A stretch of 64,000 bases of DNA. It comes from Zygnema cylindricum (taxonomy: Eukaryota > Streptophyta > Zygnematophyceae > Zygnematales > Zygnemataceae). The notes under the pieces were generated by a model. It was not told where the DNA came from. It saw only the letters and a list, made by a program, of their open reading frames with translations, and searched no databases. Positions 57,966 through 64,000 of the stretch are shown piece after piece; the first letter of the stretch is position 1, and each line of letters opens with the position of its first letter. Where the stretch lies: the NCBI GenBank assembly GCA_037447655.1, contig JBBHKE010001182.1, positions 62,001 through 126,000 of the forward strand, in the 5' to 3' direction. Made by a program: the position numbers and the translations under genes.

Positions 57966-59942
57966 CTAGTCACTCTTTAATTTCAGACCACACTTCTCTT
58001 TGCAGAAAATTAGCTTAAGAGAAGGCACAGGTTTGGTCATCATATATGCTACCATCTCGCTACTTCGTGAATACTCTAAACTGATTATTTTGTTTTCTAC
58101 TTTCTTTCTAACAAAGCTGAGTCTAATATCCATGTAATTGACTTTAAAATGATGTTTAGGATTGGCAGAAATAGCGATCGCTGCCTGATTATCACAAAAA
58201 AAATTATGCACACCACTCTTAAGGTGACCTAGCTCACCAAACAAAGACTTGACCCACATCAATACTGTTACAACAGAGCAAGAGGCCATATACTCAGCCT
58301 CCATGGTAGACTGAGCAATAACCTTTCGCTGTTTGCTACTCCAACAACAAGCCCCATCACCCACATATAATACATATCCAGAAGTGCATCTCCTCATCGG
58401 AGCATCACCATAACTAGCATCACTCCAAGTAGTGATGTCAGTATTCTCCCCACCCAAATGCAACCATAGATCCCTAGTTCCTATCAAGTATTTAAGAACT
58501 CTCTTAGCTGCCTCCCAATCTTTCTTAGTGGGAGCATTTAGACTTCTACTCAGCACTCCTACAGTTGCAGCTAAATCCGGCCGGGTACAATTCATAAAAT
58601 CGATTAGACTTCCCACTACTTGCCTGTAAGGAATAGTCTGCATGAACTTTTGTTTTTCATAACTTAATTCCTCATCTAAGACTATGACTCCTTCTTCGTT
58701 ACTTTCCTCACTTCCCTTCTTTAACTCCATTGAAGTTGTATAACTATTAGCTTTATCCATCTGAAATTTTTCTAACATGTTCCCTATTGGTTTTTTTTGA
58801 TTCAATCTTATAATCTTTCTTTCTCGGTCTCTTTCTACTTGAATTCCCAAAATATATTTTCCTTCCCCTATATCCTTCATTTCAAATCTCCCCTTAAGAT
58901 CAGTTTTTAGTTTGTTAATTTTTTCCATTGATTTACTTAAAACAACCAAATCATCAACGTAAATTGCAAAAAATATAACACCTTCCTCATCATCAAAAAC
59001 ATAGGTTGAGTGATCTGGGTTGATCCAAATTTATCCCAGACTAGTAAGAAATTCATCAAGCTTTTTATTCCACTGTGGTGGCGCCTGTTTCAAACCATAA
59101 AGAGATTTAATCAGCCGTTATACCTTACTCTCGTCTCCTTCCTCCACAAATCCTTCGGGATGTAGCATGAAGATCTCCTTTTGCAAATCTGCATGCAAAA
59201 AGGCTGTCTTGATGTCTATCTGGTGCACCTCCATGTCTTCCGCTGCTGCCAGAGTGAGAAGTATGCGGTCACAGGGAAATCTGACGACCGGGGCAAAGGT
59301 TTCCTCCTAGTCGATTCCTTCTTTCTCTGTAAATCCATTTGCCACTAATCGAGCTTTGTAACGCTCAATGGTGTTATCCGGGTTCAGTTTTAATTTGAAA
59401 ACCCACTTACAACCGATTGGTTTTCGGTTAGGTGGACAATCCACCAGCTCCCAAGTATCGGCTGCCATAATTGAGGACATCTCCTCATTGATGGCTGTCT
59501 TCAACCGGTTCCTTTCTCGACAAGTCATCGCCTTTCCAAAAGTTTGAGGTTCATCTTGATGAGATAGTTTTGTTACCTTGTTATTAACCTGTTTTTCTTG
59601 CAATATTTTGCTACTTCTCCTTCCCCCCTCAAAATCTTTGGTCAGAATAGATGGTTCTCGTGGGTTCTTTCGAACAATCTCGGCTTCTCCCCTATCCCTT
59701 GGTTCCGAATCAATTTCCACCACGTCTTCCGCTCCAGGTAAAGTTGTCACTGGAGTTTCCGCAGCCGAGTCTTTTTCGGTGTGATTTGTACCTACAAGAA
59801 TGTCATCTTCTCTAAAACCTGGATAGTTAGGAAGCTCAAAATCATCTGAATTTTTTGACTTGAATCTGACTTTTACTGACTTTGTATACTTGAAGGGATC
59901 CACAGACTTTCCTTCATCTATAACTACTAGATGCTTTACCAA
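57966..59942 (-). pseudogene. RT and RNase H of B1
   Basis: RT starts with KWVFKLKLNPDNTIERYKAR and RLVANGFTEKEGID, meets a stop at 59307-59309, and continues through FLHADLQKE and SLYGLKQAP to AIYVDDLVVLS. An open frame 57966-58949 then holds PYRQVVGSLIDFMNCTRP and RNase H landmarks SDASYGDAPMRRCTSG, ACCWSSKQRKV, STMEAEYMAS and FFCDNQAAIAIS. Two further in-frame stops lie between 58950 and 59306. Overall well preserved. Confidence 0.9.
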
Positions 59943-60038
59943 GATTATATCTTCCCATTTTATATTGTAAACACTATATCCTTTAACATCCTCATCATAT
60001 CCTAATTAGAATCTCAGTTTTCCTTCAGGATCTAACTT

Positions 60039-61150
60039 CTAATTAGACCGATCTGTATCTAGACTAAATACTTGACTATCGAAAGCCTTTAAGTGAGATA
60101 TGTCTAGTTTTCGGTTGGTCCATCTCTCATAAGGTGTGTGATCTTTGATAGCTAAGGTAAAAACTCTATTTTTGAGGTAATTAGCACAGTTCATTGCTTC
60201 TACCCAAAACCTTTTTCCTATCTTCTTATCTGACAACATACTTCTAGCACTATCACCTAGTTTACCATTTAATCGTTTAGCTACCCCATTATGTTCCGAG
60301 TTTTCTGGAACTGTCTTTTGGTGTTAAACTCTATCTTCCCTCTGATAATCCTCAAACTGGTTAAAAATATACTCTCCACCATTGTCACTCCTTACTCTCT
60401 TGATTGGAGTTTCATGGAGTTTTTCGCTCCAAGCTTTATATTGTCTAAAACAATCATGAGCTTTTGACTTGTTTTTCAAAAAATACACCCTGGAATACCG
60501 AGACCAATAATCAATGATAGTCATCATAAATCTCCCCCCCCCCGGTGAGGGCACTTTGGCAGGTCCCCAAATATCTGTGTGTACTAAATCTAGAATTTTT
60601 TCTCCCCTATAGGTGGCTGTTTTGGGAAAGGGCAATTTGTGCGCTTAACTTGAGCACATCCACTACAATCACTTAGATTCTCACTCTCACTGAATTGAAT
60701 TCCTTCCACCACTCCCATCTTTTTCATCTCTTTTAACTTATCTAGATTCACATGCCCAAGCCTCTTATGCCACATCATTATATCATGAACACTAGCATAA
60801 TAAAGTTTCTTCTTTTCATTGCTTAAAATCAGCCTAAACATCCCTTGGCTACCTTTTTCAGCAGTGAAATAAACTTTCTCCTCAAAACTAGCAGTAAAGA
60901 CTCCTTTCCTAGTGCTAGTATCAAAACCCTTATCATCTAATACAGACGTAGAGATGAGGTTTTTGTTCAGCTCCGGAATAAACAATACATCAGAGAATGT
61001 AACTATGGATGTCTTTCCTTCTACTAACACTTTCAGATCTACCGATCCTACAAGAGTAGTAGTGACTATCCTCCTATCCCCGTACTCTATCTCTATGGTG
61101 GGAATCTTTCTTATCTTAGTGAACATGTGTTTATCCTTACACATGTGCAT
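60039..61150 (-). pseudogene. Integrase of B1
   Basis: Zinc finger MWHKRLGHVN ... CSGCAQVK, first Asp in VHTDIWGP, second in VRSDNGGEY. A stop region (60240-60323) precedes the C-terminal portion RFWVEAMNCANYLKNR. A frame change occurs between 60590 and 60635, and a run of C at about 60533-60543 is a slip-prone site. Confidence 0.88.
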
Positions 61151-61972
61151 GGAGGCACCTGAATCTACAATCCAGCCTGCTTCACCTTTCTATCCACCGA
61201 ATGCACATTTCTGCTTTCGTGGAATTTCTACCTCGTTTGTCGCTTCCAACTCCTCATCCAATAGGAGCTCATCGTCTTCGTCTTCGGATTCTACCTCATG
61301 TACCTGTGTCACAAGGGCCTTTTTCTTTCCTGCCGCGGTTCCACTTGTCTGCCCCTCCTTTAAACGAAGCTTGGTTAGCTTAGTGCACTTCGCCATATAG
61401 TGCCCTGGTTTCTTATTAACCATTGGAAGCCCTTGGTCCGAACTCGTCGGTCTGATTTTTTTGCTCCCCCCCTCCGTATTTTCCAACCGGTCTCCGGGAA
61501 TCCTTATTCCTCCAATCGGTCCTAGCTGCCAAGGCTTGCCCACTCTTTCCTCCCCTTCGGATCTCAATCGTATTCTCTCGAAAGAGAATCATTCCTACCA
61601 CTAAGTTATATATCCACGTTGAGTCTGGCAAGTCCTGCACACGGTTGACTATGTTCTCGAACTCATCGGGTAACTTCATCTGTAAACAATTAACCTTTTC
61701 TTTTTCACTAAAGTCTTTTCTAGCACTCTATAGCTCCATGAAAAGTGTAGCAAGCTCATTGCAAAAGTCTAACATCTTCCCCGCTTTGTATACATACTCC
61801 TTAACTTTCTGATCAACCAACTGTTGTTGCTGAATCGTACCACTTTGGTGCATCTCTATGAGAGCCATCGAAAGATCGGATGCCTTTTTTACTTGCAAAT
61901 GAGGAAATGCAAGTCCTTGAGTAAGATGGCGGAGGATGAAGTGCTTTGCCGCCATATTGTTGAAGTCCCAGA
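61140..61972 (-). pseudogene. Middle and C-terminal gag plus protease start of B1
   Basis: From the border at 61972 gag continues with WDFNNMAAKHFILRHLTQG, MLDFCNELATLF and KLPDEFENIVNRVQDLP. The zinc knuckle is degenerate: GHYMAKC remains but the first two Cys are gone. Protease begins with GWIVDSGASMHMCKDKHMF (Asp-Ser-Gly intact), just after a stop near 61190. Confidence 0.85.
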
Positions 61973-61977
61973 ATCAC

Positions 61978-62242
61978 AGACTTAGGAGATGCACAATACA
62001 TTGTGGGAATTCAAATTTAGAGGACGAGGAATAGAGACATTAAGTTGAGCTAACAACAATATGCAAAAGAGGTACTGGAAAGATTTGGGTTTTTACATTG
62101 TAAGCCATTTGGAACTCCCCTTCATCCTCGTGATAAGCTTTCTAATTTTATTAAAAGTACCGAGGTTGATGTTCCTTATAAAGAGGCGGTCGAAAGCTTG
62201 ATGTATTTGAGTGTCGGAACAAGGCCAGACATTAGTGCCGCA
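61978..62242 (+). pseudogene. Reverse transcriptase of copia C, second part
   Basis: Resumes directly after the ATCAC duplicate with TDLGDAQYIVGIQI, YAKEVLERFGF and YKEAVESLMYLSVGTRPDI. Two stops occur before YAKEV. Relative to the first part (ending 56588) the frame is off by one, so a small indel accompanied or followed the B1 insertion. Confidence 0.88.
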
Positions 62243-63374
62243 TGTTGGTTTTCGGAAACCTTTAGTCCTCTCTGTATCACATTGTTATGCTGCCATGCTG
62301 CGCTGATTACATCGCAGCCATAGCAGCGTGTGTGATAAAGATATTTTGCTGCCATACTGCGCTAGTCACATTGCAGTCATAGCAGCTTGTGTACTAGGTA
62401 CTAAGTGTATTGAGACGTATGGATCTAATTGAGTGGCGCGAACAAACATAAGTCAAATGAGCGGCGGATCGCGAAGCGATCCGATTTGGAATATTGTTGA
62501 AAGGTACACTGCAAGTACGAATCATAATGATGACGAAAGGGATTCAAACTGAAAGTTGCGTGAGAGGCATTGAGTGGAAAGGACGCCACGTGTATGGATT
62601 AATTTTGGTGAGGTGGCATCAGTTCGTCAAGTGATTGTGTGACTGTGTGACATGACATCAAGTATGCGGAAAAAGAGCTACGGACGGCGGCGCCGTCAGT
62701 TTGGTGAGGGACGCGAAATTGCGTCCGTCACAAGATACTTATTTTGGACGGTCCCGATTCAATTGACGGAATTAGTAAGATTTGTAAATATCTAACGATG
62801 TTTTGTCCTGTGTATTATTTTTTAGTGTAGGTTTCAGGTACACTCACATTAATAGAGGTAGTTTATTGATTACGAACGGCTGGTATGCCTCCGTACAGTT
62901 AGTAGTAAGCTGTAGTGTATATTTGTAGGACTTAGTCATTTTTGACTCAGGAACTTTTTGGACAGAAACTGTTTCTGCTCCTTTTTGGGATTTTCATCTG
63001 AGAATTGCTCTCAGTTTTATTGGCAAAATTATCTGAAATTTTGCATGTGTGTTCCTCTTTGTATTGGCAATATTGTGGCGAATTTGCAGACCTATTGTGT
63101 GTCTGGTTTGCTTGGGGCTTCATTGTGAAGTTGGTCATATTTATTAAAGTTCTGGCAGGCTGCAACTTTGACTGAGTGTTGTGATTATTCGGTTTGGTAT
63201 TATTATATGAAATTTGGTGGGAATACTTAGTGGACTAGGAAATATCCGGTTGAGTAGTTTCATCTTGGTTTGGTTATTCTGTAGAATTCTGAGTGGAATC
63301 AAAGGAGGCTGTTTTGGGGTAGTCTGTGGTGCTTCCGAGGGTACATTCATGGCTGAAAAGGGCTATGAACAACA
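62243..63374 (+). mobile_element. Solo LTR D1, plus orientation
   Basis: 1132 bp, TGTTGGTT...GAACAACA, flanked by the perfect 5-bp duplication CCGCA (62238-62242 and 63375-63379). Removing it with one duplicate restores the frame of C (ISAA then VSVVNQ). It contains the hairpin CGGATCGCGAAGCGATCCG (about 62465-62483) and a tandem duplication with GCTGCCAT(G/A)CTGCGCT. It is related to D2 in inverted orientation. Confidence 0.93.
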
Positions 63375-63379
63375 CCGCA

Positions 63380-63967
63380 GTGAGTGTAGTTAATCAGTAT
63401 TGTAGTTATCCAAAAAAGGTTCATTGGGAGGCAGTAAATTTTTTTTTTCGATATTTGGCTGGATTCCTTAGTCTTGGAATTATTTATAGAAAGAATGAGA
63501 GCTTGAGTTGTTATGGCTATTGCGATGTCGACTATGGAGGGGACCATGATACAGGAACGTCTACGTCAAGATATATGTTTTTACTTGCAGGAGGAGCCAT
63601 CTCGTGGAATTCCCGTTTGCAACCTACTGTGGCACTTTCATCTATGGAGGCGGAGTATATGGCTGCCTGTCATGCTGCAAAGAATGATGTGTGGATTAAA
63701 GAATTTCTATTGGAGGTAGGAGTTGAAAAAGAATGCATGCAAATATTAAGTGATAACATGTCCTCCATTGTACTTAGTAAAAATCATATTTAACTTAAGC
63801 GCACTAAACACATTAAAATTCAGTGGCATTTTGTTCAAGATTTGGTTTTGGAAAAAGAAGTTGAATTTCCGTTTGTACCCACAGAAGAACAAGCTGCTGA
63901 TATATTAACCAAAGCAGCATTAAAAGAATTTTATGAGATAGGAAAGAAATTAGCTAGCATGGAGTAA
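63380..63967 (+). pseudogene. RNase H of copia C
   Basis: Continues with CSYPKKVHWEAV, GYCDVDYGGDHDTGTSTSRY, SSMEAEYMAACHAAKN and ILSDNMSSIVLSKN, the copia RNase H landmarks, to ADILTKAAL near the end. One stop (63791-63793) interrupts it after KNHI. The frame ends with TAA at 63965-63967. Confidence 0.9.
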
Positions 63968-63989
63968 GAGGGATCTTTGAGTATCTCTA

Positions 63990-64000
63990 TAAGAGGGGGA
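63990..64000 (+). promoter_or_regulatory. Polypurine tract of copia C
   Basis: AAGAGGGGGA at the very end of the window. The 3' LTR is expected to start with TGTTAGG at the next base. Confidence 0.8.

Larger units (their letters stand above)
56589..61972 (-). mobile_element. Circularly permuted copia B1 with a single LTR
   Basis: 5384-bp minus-strand copia insertion in the RT of C, flanked by the 5-bp duplication ATCAC (56584-56588 and 61973-61977). Read on its own strand from 61972 the order is middle of gag, protease, integrase, RT, RNase H, polypurine tract, LTR, primer-binding site, N-terminal gag. There is only one LTR and it is internal. Both borders fall inside gag, and joining them restores one continuous gag frame at a Trp-Asp-Phe motif typical of copia capsid. 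This is the structure of a one-LTR circle opened within gag. Confidence 0.85.
51085..64000 (+). mobile_element. Ty1/copia retrotransposon C carrying three nested insertions
   Basis: Plus-strand copia element: LTR 51085-51645, PBS, gag, protease, integrase, RT, RNase H and polypurine tract at the window end. Three insertions split it: D2 (54264-55362), B1 (56589-61972) and D1 (62243-63374), each bordered by a 5-bp duplication. Without them about 5.3 kb remain up to the polypurine tract, a normal copia size. The 3' LTR should start at about 64001, outside the window. Confidence 0.9.

Overview
This window is nuclear DNA of a eukaryote, most likely a streptophyte (plant lineage) and perhaps a charophyte alga. 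The evidence is GT...AG spliced genes with long, repeat-rich introns, two plant-type genes (a TBL/PMR5-like PC-esterase and a DUF674 protein), plant-style Ty1/copia retrotransposons and dense MITEs. The same contig carries a complete vitamin-B12-dependent methylmalonyl-CoA mutase gene, an enzyme land plants lack. That combination points away from a vascular plant and towards an alga that kept the gene. The species cannot be settled from sequence alone.

Layout. 0-5.5 kb: a fragment of a hAT-like repeat, then a heavily decayed plus-strand copia element (called E) ending in an inverted second reverse-transcriptase fragment. 5.9-7.0 kb: one hAT-type MITE nested inside another, both with 8-bp target duplications. 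8.7-12.4 kb: TBL-like gene (+), whose last exon lies in a tandem triplication; a decayed 45-bp satellite follows (13.65-14.56 kb). 15.26-16.43 kb: three-exon DUF674 gene (-) with one frameshift. 17.7-18.2 kb: pyrimidine-rich DNA with a run of 30 C. 19.3-22.2 kb: pogo/CENP-B-like DNA transposon remnant (-) bordered by GCGACGA hairpins. 22.4-30.05 kb: end of a minus-strand copia (B2) invaded by a full plus-strand copia (A). 30-37.8 kb: tandem duplications, TA-flanked inverted-repeat elements and hAT-like elements inserted into one another. 39.1-49.4 kb: methylmalonyl-CoA mutase, 16 recognised exons (+). 51.1-64.0 kb: one copia element (C) carrying three later insertions: solo LTR D2, a circularly permuted copia (B1) and solo LTR D1. 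The window stops at the polypurine tract of C.

Retrotransposons. Removing the three insertions from C leaves about 5.3 kb from 5' LTR to polypurine tract, a normal copia size. B1 is the most unusual object: it has a single LTR, its ends lie inside gag rather than at LTR tips, it is flanked by the 5-bp duplication ATCAC, and its two gag halves would meet in frame if the ends were joined, as expected from a one-LTR circle. A and B carry, directly after the LTR, a primer-binding site matching the anticodon stem-loop of initiator tRNA-Met (half-tRNA priming, as in Drosophila copia and Ty5). C carries the usual site for the tRNA 3' end. In A and B the gag start codon lies inside the LTR.

Host genes. 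The three host genes are unrelated in function: cell-wall polysaccharide acetylation (TBL), unknown (DUF674) and mitochondrial propionyl-CoA/B12 metabolism (mutase). No operon-like logic applies. No tRNA, rRNA or CRISPR was recognised.
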